Assembly (NCBI RefSeq): GCF_900116705.1 | Contig: NZ_FPBP01000001.1 | Coordinates: 496,001 to 560,000, forward strand | Direction of reading: 5' to 3' | DNA: 64,000 nt | Source of the DNA: Halomonas korlensis | Lineage (GTDB): Bacteria > Pseudomonadota > Gammaproteobacteria > Pseudomonadales > Halomonadaceae | Shown here: positions 9,056 through 17,731 of the stretch, in pieces | How the letters are laid out: each line of letters opens with the position of its first letter | How positions within the stretch are numbered: the stretch's first letter is position 1 | Program-made: the position numbers and the translations under genes | Notes under the pieces: generated by a model | Told to the model about the DNA's origin: nothing | The model's database searches: none | The model's input: only the letters and a program-made list of their open reading frames with translations

Positions 9056-10243
9056 ATGAACCATTCCAACGATATCGTCTTTCTCTCGGCCGCCCGCACG
9101 CCGATGGGCGCCATGCTCGGCAGTCTGGCGAGCCTCAGCGCTCCGGAACTTGGTGCCGCAGCGATTCGCGCGGCCATCGAGCGCGCCGGCATCGAGGCCT
9201 CCGCCATCGACGAGGGCATCATGGGCTGCGTATTGCCCGGCGGGGTCAAGCAGGGCCCGGCCCGCCAGGCGATGCGCCAGGCCGGTATCCCGGATGGCAT
9301 CGGCGCCACCACCATCAACAAGTTATGCGGCTCGGGCATGAAGGCCGCCATGCTGGCTCACGACCTGATTCGTGCCGGCAGCGGCGAGATACTGCTGGCC
9401 GGCGGTATGGAATCGATGTCCAACGCGCCGCACGTGCTGACCAAGGCACGCACCGGCTACCGACTCGGCCATGGCGAGCTCAAGGATCACATGTTCCTTG
9501 ACGGCCTGGAGGATGCCGAGACCGGCAAGCTGATGGGCGTGTTCGCTCAGGACGTGGCAAGCGAGCGCGACTACGGCCGTGAGCGTCTGGATGATTTCGC
9601 CATCGCCTCGCTGGAGCGTGCCATGGCCGCCACCCAGGCAGGCCACCTGGACGCCGAGATGGTGCCGGTCACCGTCACCAGCCGTCAGGGCGAGAGCGTG
9701 GTTGACCATGACGAGCAGCCCTTCCAGGCCAAGCTCGACAAGATCCGTTCGCTGCGCCCGGCCTTTGCCAAGGACGGCACCATCACCGCCGCCAATTCGA
9801 GCTCCATCTCCGATGGTGCCTCGGCGTTGATACTCGCCAGCCGGGCCGCCGCCGACCGCGTCGGCGCCAGGCCGCTGGCGCGCATGCTGGGCCACAGCAC
9901 CCACTCGCGCCACCCCAGCGAGTTCACCATCGCCCCGGTCGGCGCCATCGACAAGCTGATGAAGTCGCTCGAGTGGCGCGTGGACGACGTCGACCTGTTT
10001 GAGATCAACGAGGCCTTCGCCGTGGTCACCCTGATGGCCATGGACGACCTCGGCCTGCCCCACGACAAGGTCAATGTCTTCGGCGGCGCCTGTGCCCAGG
10101 GCCATCCCATCGGCTCCACCGGCTCGCGCATTATCGCCACCCTGATCCACGCCCTGCGCACCAAGGGCGGCAAGCGCGGTATCGCCAGCCTGTGTATCGG
10201 TGGTGGTGAGGCCACCGCGGTGGCCATCGAACTTGTGGATTAG
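9056..10243 (+). CDS. Thiolase (acetyl-CoA acetyltransferase family)
   Basis: 395 residues. The family signatures are present: the nucleophilic Cys in NKLCGSGMKA, the segment VDLFEINEAFAVV, GGACAQGHPIGSTGSRI, and the C-terminal Cys motif CIGGGEATAVAIE. The family condenses two acetyl-CoA or cleaves 3-ketoacyl-CoA; the neighbouring acyl-CoA synthetase and SDR favour the degradative direction. The start ATG follows GGGAG closely. A biosynthetic role in the PHA route is possible, since a phasin occurs at 62.7 kb. Confidence 0.92.
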   Translation: MNHSNDIVFLSAARTPMGAMLGSLASLSAPELGAAAIRAAIERAGIEASAIDEGIMGCVLPGGVKQGPARQAMRQAGIPDGIGATTINKLCGSGMKAAMLAHDLIRAGSGEILLAGGMESMSNAPHVLTKARTGYRLGHGELKDHMFLDGLEDAETGKLMGVFAQDVASERDYGRERLDDFAIASLERAMAATQAGHLDAEMVPVTVTSRQGESVVDHDEQPFQAKLDKIRSLRPAFAKDGTITAANSSSISDGASALILASRAAADRVGARPLARMLGHSTHSRHPSEFTIAPVGAIDKLMKSLEWRVDDVDLFEINEAFAVVTLMAMDDLGLPHDKVNVFGGACAQGHPIGSTGSRIIATLIHALRTKGGKRGIASLCIGGGEATAVAIELVD

Positions 10244-10286
10244 AAACTGATCGGCTGATCCACTCTCACATCGTCAGGCCTCGACG

Positions 10287-10320
10287 ACGCCCGCCTCCTC
10301 CTGATGGACGCGGGCGTTTT
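10287..10320 (+). terminator. Intrinsic terminator of the thiolase gene
   Basis: Stem ACGCCCGC / GCGGGCGT (8 bp) followed by TTTT, 44 bp after the thiolase stop. It abuts the convergent fetB stop codon. Confidence 0.8.
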
Positions 10321-11123
10321 CATGAGCGGGGAATGGAAAGCCGATCCAGCCGCAGCCGCTCACGACCATCGAACAACCGGCGACTACCCGCGGCCACCGC
10401 GGCCAGGGTGCCGAAGCCGGTCCCCAGGGTGATAGTGAACATCACCAGTATCTGATACTTCACCGCCAGTGCCGGCGGGCTGCCGGCCAGTATCTGCCCG
10501 GTCATCATTCCTGGCAGGCTGACCACCCCGGCGGCGGCCATGGCATTGATCATCGGCATCAGGCCGCTGCGCATCGCCTCACGGCGGATGTCGCCGACCG
10601 CCTCCTGCCAGCGCTGGCCCAGCATCAGGCGGTTCTCGATCACCGCCCGCTGGCGCCAGGCGGTATCGGTGAGGCGATCCAGCGCCAGCGCCACCCCGGT
10701 CATGGTGTTGCCGAGCATCATGCCCAGCAGCGGAATGGCGTACTGGGGGTGATACCAGGGTTCGGGGCCGATGATCACCGTCAGGGTCAACACGGTTACC
10801 GTGAACGAGGAAAGAAACATCGCCAGCGTACCGATGCCGAAGGCCCAGCCGCCAAGCAGCCGGCGCTTCTGTCGGGCCATCACCTCGCGCCCGGCGATCA
10901 ACAGCATGGCCAGTGCCATCAACACCACCCAGTGCAGCCGCTCTGTCGCAAACAGCGCCTCGAGCACCAGACCGACCAGCGCCAGTTGGATCACGGTCCG
11001 CGCCGCGGCGATCAGCAGGCTGCGGCTCATGCCCAATCGAGCCGCCGCCGTGCAGCCGGCGAGCGCCACTACCATCAGCGCCGCCAGCGCCAGCTGCCAC
11101 CAGGAGAGCGCGATCACGTCCAT
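10320..11123 (-). CDS. fetB: FetB-like ABC exporter permease (iron export family)
   Basis: 267 residues, about seven hydrophobic segments. It matches the UPF0014/FetB (YbbM) family: MLGNTMTGVALALDRL and the late motif SLPGMMTGQILAGSPPALAVKYQ. In E. coli FetAB exports iron and protects against oxidative stress. The ATG at 11123 overlaps the end of the ATPase gene by 10 bp, so the two are translationally coupled. An upstream in-frame start would add residues inside the ATPase gene and is not preferred. Confidence 0.88.
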   Translation of the reverse strand: MDVIALSWWQLALAALMVVALAGCTAAARLGMSRSLLIAAARTVIQLALVGLVLEALFATERLHWVVLMALAMLLIAGREVMARQKRRLLGGWAFGIGTLAMFLSSFTVTVLTLTVIIGPEPWYHPQYAIPLLGMMLGNTMTGVALALDRLTDTAWRQRAVIENRLMLGQRWQEAVGDIRREAMRSGLMPMINAMAAAGVVSLPGMMTGQILAGSPPALAVKYQILVMFTITLGTGFGTLAAVAAGSRRLFDGRERLRLDRLSIPRS

Positions 11124-11749
11124 GCGCCCTGCTCCTCTTCCACCAGGCGACCAGCGTGGATCCAAAGGTGGCGCCTCGCCACCCGCTCGATCTGCGACCG
11201 GTCGTGGGCGACCCAGATCACCGGCCAGCCCCGCTCGCGGATGCGCGCCACGAGCCAGGCCTCCACCCGGCGGGTGGTGGCGTCGTCCAGGTTGGCGGTG
11301 GGCTCGTCGAGCAACAACGCGGCGGGTTCTCGGCTCACGGCCCGCAGCAGCGCCAGGCGCTGCTTCTCCCCCGACGAGAGCCGGCTCACCTGCCAGCCGA
11401 GCACCTCGAGGCCGAACCCCAGCGCCTCGAGATCGGCCGGCGCGGCGTCGGAGAAATGCTCTGCCACGCTATCGGCCCACCAGTGGCTCTCCGCCGGCAC
11501 CAGCATCACCCGCGCGCGCCACTCATGCCCGGGCAGGGAGGATTGGGCCTGGCTGCCCAGCCATACCTCGCCGCCATGGGGCTCCAGGTCGGCCACGGCG
11601 CGCAGCAGGCGGCTCTTGCCGGAGCCACTGGGGCCCGAGAGGCAATGGACCTCGCCGGGGTCGACCTCAAGGTTGATCTCGGCAAGATCGCCGATCCCCA
11701 GTCCATCGAGTCGCAGGGAGTCGGTGGCGGACGGTGCGGTGACGGACAA
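11114..11749 (-). CDS. fetA: FetA-like ABC exporter ATPase
   Basis: 211-residue ABC ATPase with Walker A GPSGSGKSRLL, signature LSSGEKQRLALLRAV, Walker B ALLLDEPTANLDD and the H-loop WVAHD. It pairs with the FetB-like permease directly downstream. The start is a TTG at 11749, a few nt after GGGAGG; no better start is seen. It is divergent from the arsenic island, with the first ArsR-like operator about 90 bp away on the other side. Confidence 0.87.
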   Translation of the reverse strand: MSVTAPSATDSLRLDGLGIGDLAEINLEVDPGEVHCLSGPSGSGKSRLLRAVADLEPHGGEVWLGSQAQSSLPGHEWRARVMLVPAESHWWADSVAEHFSDAAPADLEALGFGLEVLGWQVSRLSSGEKQRLALLRAVSREPAALLLDEPTANLDDATTRRVEAWLVARIRERGWPVIWVAHDRSQIERVARRHLWIHAGRLVEEEQGAWT

Positions 11750-11828
11750 GGAGCCTCCCGGTGACGGTGGCGTGGCATGCGGGACCGATCATAGCAGTAT
11801 GCACAGGGGTGCCGCATGGGTTGCTCGA

Positions 11829-11857
11829 TTATAGACATATGGAAAGTCATATATATT
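11829..11857 (+). promoter_or_regulatory. Candidate ArsR operator A with embedded promoter
   Basis: The 20-bp inverted repeat ACATATG-GAAAGT-CATATAT occupies 11835-11854. A -35-like TTATAG sits directly 5' (11829-11834) and a -10-like TATATT at 11852-11857 leaves a 17-bp spacer. Operator B at the arsH promoter has the same geometry. It drives only the short ORF at 11895. Confidence 0.65.
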
Positions 11858-11894
11858 GAGCCATACATCTCCACTCCGACCGAAGGATCTTGCC

Positions 11895-12062
11895 ATGACG
11901 CCCCACTTATTGGTTTTCCTGGGCTCGGCCCGCGACAGTACCCCCATCACGTTTCGCCCACCTTCAACCAGGTTCCCTCGCAACGTAACGCTCCGTCGAA
12001 CGGCTGAACGACCGGCTCAGGAGTGGTTTAGGGTGTCGGTTTCAGAGGGTCGATCTGCTTGA
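11895..12062 (+). pseudogene. Short ORF, possible 5' remnant of an FMN-reductase-like gene
   Basis: 55 codons with a good RBS (GAAGGA, 7 nt spacing) behind operator A. The first 17 residues, MTPHLLVFLGSARDSTP, resemble the N-terminus of NAD(P)H-dependent FMN reductases as I remember them. The rest matches nothing known to me and is Arg/Pro-rich, as expected of out-of-frame or deleted sequence. I read it as a decayed ars-regulated flavoprotein gene with its promoter intact. It could instead be a real small protein or leader peptide. Confidence 0.4.
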
Positions 12063-12087
12063 TCATATATGGAAAAACATATATTTT
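12059..12087 (+). promoter_or_regulatory. ArsR operator B and arsH promoter (candidate)
   Basis: Perfect inverted repeat ATATATG-GAAAAA-CATATAT at 12065-12084. A -35 TTGATC (12059-12064) lies directly upstream and a -10 TATTTT (12082-12087) gives a 17-bp spacer, so a bound repressor would cover the promoter. arsH starts 74 bp downstream. ArsR-family repressors bind inverted repeats in the promoter and leave when As(III) binds. Confidence 0.75.
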
Positions 12088-12160
12088 TGTATCACATCCG
12101 TTAACCTCGTTGCGGCTAAAAGCTCTCTCTATCCGATGTTGCACATCGACAGGAAATCCC

Positions 12161-12880
12161 ATGTCATCACTGCACGATCTGCCGAATATCGACCACGCGC
12201 TGTTTCGGATACCGGAATCGCAATGTCTGGGCCTTCCCGACGGGCCGGCCCATGCGCCGCGCATCCTGTTGCTCTATGGATCTCTCCGGCAGCGCTCCTT
12301 CAGCCGTCTAGTGGTAGAGGAAGCCGCCCGGCTGCTGCGCGCCATGGGAGCCGAGACGCGGGTCTTCGATCCCCGCGGCCTGCCGCTGCCGGACAGCGAG
12401 GAGGCCAGCCACCCCAAGGTGGCGGAGCTGCGTGCGCTGGCCCAGTGGGCGGAGGGGATGGTGTGGTGTTCGCCGGAGCGCCACGGCGCCATGACCGGCA
12501 TCATGAAGGCGCAGATCGACTGGATCCCGCTGGCGCTGGGGGCGGTGCGCCCGACCCAAGGCAAGACACTGGCGGTGATGCAGGTGTCTGGCGGATCTCA
12601 ATCGTTCAATACCGTCAACCAACTGCGCGTGCTGGGCCGCTGGATGCGCATGCTGACTATCCCCAACCAGTCATCGGTACCCAAGGCCTTCATGGAATTC
12701 GACGATCACGACCGCATGAAGCCCTCACCCTATTACGACCGCATCGTCGATGTCATGGAGGAGCTGGTGAAGTTTACCCTGCTGGTGCGCGGCCGCAGCG
12801 AGGCGCTCACCGACCGCTACTCCGAACGCAAGGAGTCGGCCGAGCAGCTCTCCGCCCGGGTCAACCAGCGCGCCATCTGA
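12161..12880 (+). CDS. arsH: ArsH, NADPH-dependent FMN organoarsenical oxidase
   Basis: 239-residue flavodoxin-fold protein with the FMN-phosphate loop [12 protein letters not shown] and the ArsH-typical segment [20 protein letters not shown]. ArsH oxidises trivalent methylated or aromatic arsenicals to less toxic pentavalent forms and has NADPH:FMN reductase activity. It is the first intact gene of the plus-strand arsenic arm, behind operator B. The start ATG follows AGGAA by 5 nt. acr3 begins 13 bp after its stop. Confidence 0.93.
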   Translation: MSSLHDLPNIDHALFRIPESQCLGLPDGPAHAPRILLLYGSLRQRSFSRLVVEEAARLLRAMGAETRVFDPRGLPLPDSEEASHPKVAELRALAQWAEGMVWCSPERHGAMTGIMKAQIDWIPLALGAVRPTQGKTLAVMQVSGGSQSFNTVNQLRVLGRWMRMLTIPNQSSVPKAFMEFDDHDRMKPSPYYDRIVDVMEELVKFTLLVRGRSEALTDRYSERKESAEQLSARVNQRAI

Positions 12881-12893
12881 CAGGAGTCAGGCC

Positions 12894-13973
12894 ATGAGCA
12901 CACATCAGGAATCCTGGTCACCCAGCACCACGGAGGGCATGGGGCTCTTCGAGCGCTTCCTCTCGGTGTGGGTGGCGCTGGCCATCATCGCCGGGATACT
13001 GCTCGGACAGTTCGCCCCGGCCATTCCCGAGGCCCTGTCGCGCTTCGAGTACGCCCAGGTGTCGATCCCGGTGGCGGTGCTGATCTGGGCGATGATCTTT
13101 CCGATGATGGCGCAGATCGACTTCTCCTCGATCCTCGGCGTGCGCCGTCAGCCCAAGGGACTGGTCATTACCACCACAGTCAACTGGCTGATCAAGCCGT
13201 TCACCATGTTCGCCATCGCCTGGTTCTTCCTGACGGTGGTGTTCGCCCCACTGATTCCCGCCGAGAAGGCCAGCGAATACCTGGCCGGGGCCATCTTGCT
13301 GGGTGCCGCCCCCTGCACCGCCATGGTCTTCGTGTGGAGCTACCTGACCCGCGGCGATGCCGCCTACACCCTGGTACAGGTGGCGGTAAACGACTTGATC
13401 ATGCTGTTCGCCTTCGCGCCCATCGTGGTCTTCCTGCTCGGTGTCTCCAACATCCAGGTGCCCTGGGATACTGTCGCGCTGTCGGTAGTGCTCTACATCG
13501 TCATCCCGCTGGGCGCCGGCGTCTTGACCCGCCAGACCGTCATCCAGCGGCGCGGCATCGAGTGGTTCGACAACGTCTTTATGAAGAAGGTGGGGCCGAT
13601 CACCCCCATCGGTCTAATCATCACCCTGGTGCTGCTGTTCGCCTTCCAGGGCGACGTGATCATCGCCAACCCCCTGCATATCGTGCTGATCGCCATCCCG
13701 TTGATCCTCCAGACCTTCCTGATCTTCTTCATCGCCTACGGCTGGGCCAAGGCGTGGAAGGTGCCCCACAACGTGGCGGCTCCCGGGGCGATGATCGGTG
13801 CCAGCAACTTCTTCGAGCTGGCCGTGGCCGCCGCCATCGCGCTGTTCGGCATGCAGTCCGGTGCGGCCCTGGCCACAGTGGTGGGCGTGCTGGTGGAGGT
13901 CCCGCTGATGCTGGCGCTGGTGCGCATCGCCAACGCCACCCGAAGCCGCTTCCCGGGACCGTCAGCATCCTGA
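12894..13973 (+). CDS. acr3: Acr3 arsenite efflux transporter
   Basis: 359 residues with about ten hydrophobic segments. It belongs to the ACR3/BASS-type arsenite antiporter family: the conserved Cys in ILLGAAPCTAMVFVWS and the late motif APGAMIGASNFFELAVA are present. It expels arsenite from the cytoplasm. The RBS AGGAG lies 7 nt before the ATG, and it is coupled closely to arsH. Some annotations call this type arsB, but the sequence is of the ACR3 class, not the E. coli ArsB class. Confidence 0.95.
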   Translation: MSTHQESWSPSTTEGMGLFERFLSVWVALAIIAGILLGQFAPAIPEALSRFEYAQVSIPVAVLIWAMIFPMMAQIDFSSILGVRRQPKGLVITTTVNWLIKPFTMFAIAWFFLTVVFAPLIPAEKASEYLAGAILLGAAPCTAMVFVWSYLTRGDAAYTLVQVAVNDLIMLFAFAPIVVFLLGVSNIQVPWDTVALSVVLYIVIPLGAGVLTRQTVIQRRGIEWFDNVFMKKVGPITPIGLIITLVLLFAFQGDVIIANPLHIVLIAIPLILQTFLIFFIAYGWAKAWKVPHNVAAPGAMIGASNFFELAVAAAIALFGMQSGAALATVVGVLVEVPLMLALVRIANATRSRFPGPSAS

Positions 13974-14034
13974 TAACCCTGCGATGTCGGCAAGCGGCCT
14001 TGCCAACACAACCGCTCGGGGCGAGGATGACGAG

Positions 14035-15252
14035 ATGACACCCTTGCCCTGGCAACGCCATCCCCTCGCGCTTATCGTCCTCGCCCAGTTGTGCGGCACC
14101 TCGTTGTGGTTCTCCGTCAATGGTGTCGGTCTGTCGCTTTCCCGCGACCTCGGGCTGTCCGAGGCCGACCTGGGCCGACTGACCCTGACCGTGCAGGCGG
14201 GGTTCATCATCGGCACGCTCGCCATTGCCGCGACCGGCCTGGCCGACCGTTTCCGCGCCAGCCGGATCTTCGCTGCTGCCTGCCTGGCCGGCGCTCTGAC
14301 CAATGCCGGCTTCGTGGTTGCTGCAGCGTCCCCTCCCCTGGACCTGCTGCTGCGCTTTCTGACCGGCATCTGCCTGGCCGGCATCTACCCGCTGGGCATG
14401 AAGCTGGTCATCGGCTGGACACCGAAGCATACCGGGGCGGCACTGGCCTGGCTGGTCGGGATGCTGACCCTGGGCACCGCCCTGCCGCATCTGCTGCGTG
14501 GCGCGACCCTGGGCATGCCCTGGGAGTGGCCGCTGCTCGGTGCATCGGGGCTGGCTTTGCTGGGCGGTGCGCTCATCTTCATGCTCGGCGACGGCCCCCA
14601 CCTGCCTCCGCCGAGTGGACGCTCCCGGCTGTTGGAAGGCGTCGCCGGCCTGCGCGACGCACGCTTTCGCGCCGTGGCCGGGGGCTACTTTGGCCACTGC
14701 TGGGAACTCTATGCCTTCTGGATGCTGACGCCCTTTCTGGTCGCGCGGGAAGTCCAACGCCTTGCGGCGTCCTCCGGTCTGATCGCCTGGCTGTCGTTCG
14801 GCGTAATTGCGCTGGGGCTCGCGGGGTGCGTGGGGGGCGGCGAGCTGAGCCGGCGCCTGGGCAGCCTGTGGGTGGCAAAGCGCGCCCTGATAACCTCGGG
14901 CCTGATCTGCCTGGCTTACCCCTTGCTTGCCTGGGCGCCGCCGGGGGCGCTGCTTGGCCTGCTCGCGCTATGGGGACTGAGCGTGATCGCCGATTCGCCG
15001 CAATTCTCGGCACTTGCAGCCGCCACCGCACAGCGGGAGCGGGTCGGCTCGACGCTTGCCATCATGAACGCTGTGGGGTTCGCCCTGACCATTCCCGCCA
15101 TTGCACTGACCAGCTCGCTCTGGTCGCTGCAGGGCATCTGGGTCGTGTGGTGGCTGTTGCCCGGGCCAATGCTGGGTCTGTGGGTGATGCGCAGCGTTTC
15201 CGCTGATTTACCGGCCGCCGCCCCTCGACAGCCCCATGCCATACGGGATTGA
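14035..15252 (+). CDS. MFS transporter in the arsenic operon
   Basis: About 405 residues, twelve hydrophobic segments, with MFS-like loops (GLADRFRASRIF; FLTGICLAGIYPLGMKL). It follows acr3 by 61 bp on the same strand, so an arsenical export role (for instance ArsK-like export of trivalent organoarsenicals) is plausible but rests on position. The ATG at 14035 has GAGGA upstream. A longer in-frame start at 13984 would add 17 unhydrophobic residues. Confidence 0.8.
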   Translation: MTPLPWQRHPLALIVLAQLCGTSLWFSVNGVGLSLSRDLGLSEADLGRLTLTVQAGFIIGTLAIAATGLADRFRASRIFAAACLAGALTNAGFVVAAASPPLDLLLRFLTGICLAGIYPLGMKLVIGWTPKHTGAALAWLVGMLTLGTALPHLLRGATLGMPWEWPLLGASGLALLGGALIFMLGDGPHLPPPSGRSRLLEGVAGLRDARFRAVAGGYFGHCWELYAFWMLTPFLVAREVQRLAASSGLIAWLSFGVIALGLAGCVGGGELSRRLGSLWVAKRALITSGLICLAYPLLAWAPPGALLGLLALWGLSVIADSPQFSALAAATAQRERVGSTLAIMNAVGFALTIPAIALTSSLWSLQGIWVVWWLLPGPMLGLWVMRSVSADLPAAAPRQPHAIRD

Positions 15253-15286
15253 TGTCGATCAAGAACAACGCCGGTCACGCTAGGAA

Positions 15287-15306
15287 ATATATGCATATGC
15301 ATATGT
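15287..15306 (+). promoter_or_regulatory. Candidate ArsR operator C
   Basis: ATATATG-CATATG-CATATGT: the same 7-6-7 inverted repeat as operators A and B, placed 41 bp before the permease relic and its thioredoxin-like partner. A TTGACG follows at 15308 but no good -10 is paired with it, so the exact promoter is unclear. Confidence 0.6.
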
Positions 15307-15347
15307 CTTGACGGGATCCTCACCACGCTCCGTGAGACGAGGCACTG

Positions 15348-15923
15348 ATGCCGGATACCCCTACCCCTAGTGCCACCTTCACTTCCCGGCTGATTACCCT
15401 GGCTCGGGAAAACCCCGACCAGGTGCGTTGGATCAGCGCCGTAGTGAGCATCTTCCTGCTGGTCTACTTTCTGCCCGCCGGCACGATGCGGTTCGACAAC
15501 GCTGTGCTGGAGGGCATCCGGCTGACCCACTGGTACGCCCAGGAGCACGTAATCTTGTGCCTGCTACCGTCCTTCGTGATCGCCGGTGCCATGGCCGCCT
15601 ACCTTAGCCAGGGGGCGGTGATGCGCTATCTGGGACCCTCGGCGCCCAAGCGAGTGGCCTTTGGCATAGCCATCTACGCCTTCAAGTGGCATATCAGTGC
15701 ACTGCTCGCTGGGCTCTTTGCCCTGCTGCTGATACGCCGTTGGGGATGGCCGCTGCGCCAGGTGACGATGCTGGCTGGCGCGGTGGTGCTGGCTGCCCTG
15801 CTGGCGGGACCAGCGCTGTCGCTCCCCAATATGCTGGTGATTCGCACCATCATGGGCACCCAGAAGACAGTGGTCTAGCTGGTGGTGATCATGTCGACTC
15901 TGACCGGCTATCTCTATGGGTAA
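15348..15923 (+). pseudogene. Degraded ArsP-like permease (internal deletions and amber stop)
   Basis: The first 176 codons read through to a TAG at 15876; the same frame then continues for 14 codons (LVVIMSTLTGYLYG) to a TAA at 15921. The N-terminal part (HWYAQEHVILCLLPSFVIAG, YLSQGAVMRYLGP) and the C-terminal part (LLAGPALSLPNMLVIRTIMG) match the two ends of the DUF318/ArsP permease family as I know it. The middle, with the family's Cys-rich CSCT-type motif and several membrane segments, is missing; the intact family is nearly twice as long. ArsP exports trivalent methyl or aromatic arsenicals. The relic is very likely non-functional. Confidence 0.7.
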
Positions 15924-15977
15924 CTGTGGCCATGACGCCCAACAATCGCGACTCGACGATTCCAAGAGGAACGCACC

Positions 15978-16193
15978 ATGAAACTGAGCATCTACGGCAA
16001 GGGCTGCAAGAAATGCGAGCAGCTGACCGCCAACGCCCAGCAGGCCGCCGTGGCCCTGGGTCTCGCGGTGGAGATCGAGAAGGTCACCGACATGAACGCC
16101 ATCATCGACAAGGGGGTGATGCGCACCCCGGCGCTGGGCATCGAGGGCAAGGTAGCCAGCAGCGAGGAGCTTCAGACGCTGCTCAAGGGCTGA
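15978..16193 (+). CDS. Small thioredoxin-fold protein (redox-active disulfide family)
   Basis: 71 residues, start MKLSIYGKGCKKCEQL, with a CxxC active-site pair and the cis-Pro segment VMRTPALGIEG. It matches the small Trx_3/TM0996-type family that often sits beside DUF318/ArsP permeases. AGAGGAA-like RBS upstream. It is intact although the adjacent permease is broken. A role as reductant or arsenical carrier to the permease is inferred from family context. Confidence 0.85.
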   Translation: MKLSIYGKGCKKCEQLTANAQQAAVALGLAVEIEKVTDMNAIIDKGVMRTPALGIEGKVASSEELQTLLKG

Positions 16194-16279
16194 GCACGAT
16201 AGCCTTCGAGAATTGACTGGCCACGGACTGCCTGCCCCGCTTGAGCCACCGCTTCCCTGCCACGGGCGGCGGCGCCATC

Positions 16280-16612
16280 TCACCTTTCAGGCGGTGCTGG
16301 GTCATCTACCAGTCCCGCGGCTCGCAGCCGCTCCCTCAGGCGCTGGTTCTCCTCGATCAGGTCGGCGGCCAGGGCGGCGAGCTCGGGCGCTGCCTCGAAG
16401 TCGCGCTCCAGCTGACACATTCGGCGGGCACGAGTCAGGTCATGACTGGTGAAGCGCCAGCTCGCCACATAGGGCGAGCCATCGGCCAGCAGGCCGCTCT
16501 CGATGCGTTCGATGACCCAGTCGGTGTCTACCGAGCAGGCACGCGCCAGGTCCTCGAGGGTCAGGGTCACCTCGTCGATCAGTTCACCGCTGACGATATG
16601 CTGCCGGGTCAT
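16280..16612 (-). CDS. cbpM: CbpM, modulator of the CbpA co-chaperone
   Basis: 110 residues, MerR-like helical fold, with a C-terminal coiled region (ELAALAADLIEENQRLRERL). In E. coli CbpM binds the J-domain of CbpA and blocks its DnaK-stimulating activity. It follows cbpA after 3 bp, the standard cbpA-cbpM arrangement, so the two are co-translated. Confidence 0.88.
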   Translation of the reverse strand: MTRQHIVSGELIDEVTLTLEDLARACSVDTDWVIERIESGLLADGSPYVASWRFTSHDLTRARRMCQLERDFEAAPELAALAADLIEENQRLRERLRAAGLVDDPAPPER

Positions 16613-16615
16613 GGC

Positions 16616-17557
16616 CTAGCCTCCCCTGCGTTGGCGCGGATTGAAAGCCAGTTCATCCGCCATGGTGGAATAGAGTTGCCGGGCCCTGTCGGTATCGGCC
16701 GGTGGCAGCACGACCTCGAGTTCTACATAGAGATCCCCCGGCGCCGGCCCCGGGATACCGCGTCCCTTCAGGCGCAGGCGACGACCGGTCTGTGATCCGG
16801 CAGGTACCTTGAGCTTCACCGGGCCGGAAGGGGTCGGGGTTTCGATGCTGGCCCCCAGGGCGGCTTCCCAAGGCGTCACCGGCACCCGTTGATGCACGTC
16901 CCGCCCCTCGACCCGATATTGCGAATCCGGCGTGAAGTGGATCTCGAGAAACAGGTCACCCGCTGGGCCACCCCCGATTCCGGGGCTGCCCTGCCCCGTC
17001 AGGCGGATATGCTGGCCTTCCTTGACGCCCTTGGGGATACGCACACTCAGGGTGTGTTCCCGGGAAACCACACGGCCTTGCGCGTCGACCTGCGGCACTT
17101 GCAGGGTAATCGCCCGGGTCGCGCCCTGGTAGGCATCCGCAAGGTCGATGAAGACCTTGGCGTGACGATCCTCGCCGCGCATCTGATAGCCACGGCTCCC
17201 TCGCCCTGACCGGCCGCCTTGGCCAAACAGGTTGGCGAAGAAGTCACTGAACTCACCGAGATCGGCCTCCTCGAAACCACGACCGCTGAATTCGAAGCCC
17301 GCATCCCAGTCCGGTGGCGGTTGGAAATCCTGTCCTGACCGATATTGCTGAGCCAACTGGTCATAGGCAAGACGCTTGTCGGGATCGGACAGCACCGCCT
17401 TGGCCTCGTTGATCTCCTGCATCCGCTGTGCGGCTTCGGGCTCCTTGCTAACATCCGGATGAAACTTGCGCGCCAGCTTGCGATAGGCCTTCTTGATCTC
17501 CTCGGCCGTCGCGGTCTTCGTCACCCCGAGCAGTTGGTAGTAATCCTTGAATTCCAC
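16616..17557 (-). CDS. cbpA: CbpA, DnaJ-class co-chaperone
   Basis: About 313 residues. J-domain at residues 4-70 with the HPD motif in KFHPDVSKEP, then a Gly/Phe-rich linker (FFANLFGQGGRSGRGSRG) and two C-terminal beta domains ending at LPPADTDRARQLY. The DnaJ zinc finger is absent, as expected for CbpA. Start is a GTG at 17557, 9 nt after GGAG; the longer in-frame extension lacks an RBS. It sits inside the arsenic island, downstream of arsR on the same strand, an unusual place that may link it to arsenic-caused protein damage. Confidence 0.9.
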   Translation of the reverse strand: MEFKDYYQLLGVTKTATAEEIKKAYRKLARKFHPDVSKEPEAAQRMQEINEAKAVLSDPDKRLAYDQLAQQYRSGQDFQPPPDWDAGFEFSGRGFEEADLGEFSDFFANLFGQGGRSGRGSRGYQMRGEDRHAKVFIDLADAYQGATRAITLQVPQVDAQGRVVSREHTLSVRIPKGVKEGQHIRLTGQGSPGIGGGPAGDLFLEIHFTPDSQYRVEGRDVHQRVPVTPWEAALGASIETPTPSGPVKLKVPAGSQTGRRLRLKGRGIPGPAPGDLYVELEVVLPPADTDRARQLYSTMADELAFNPRQRRGG

Positions 17558-17731
17558 TTGTGAAAGCTCCGGCAGTGGCCATGACCTTCCAGAAGCGCGG
17601 TGACAACCGTGCCACTCCTGAAAGGAACCAGCGGTTCGAATCAAGGCTAGTCGAAAATGGTGACGAGTGGGTGGAGAGCAGGTAGAAGAAGGAGAAGGGA
17701 ATAGGAGGAGCAGTGAAAAGCCGACTACACC

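Noticed and set aside
13729-14757. 342-codon minus-strand frame across acr3 and the MFS gene
   Set aside because: Composition of an antisense shadow; it crosses two real genes and their junction.
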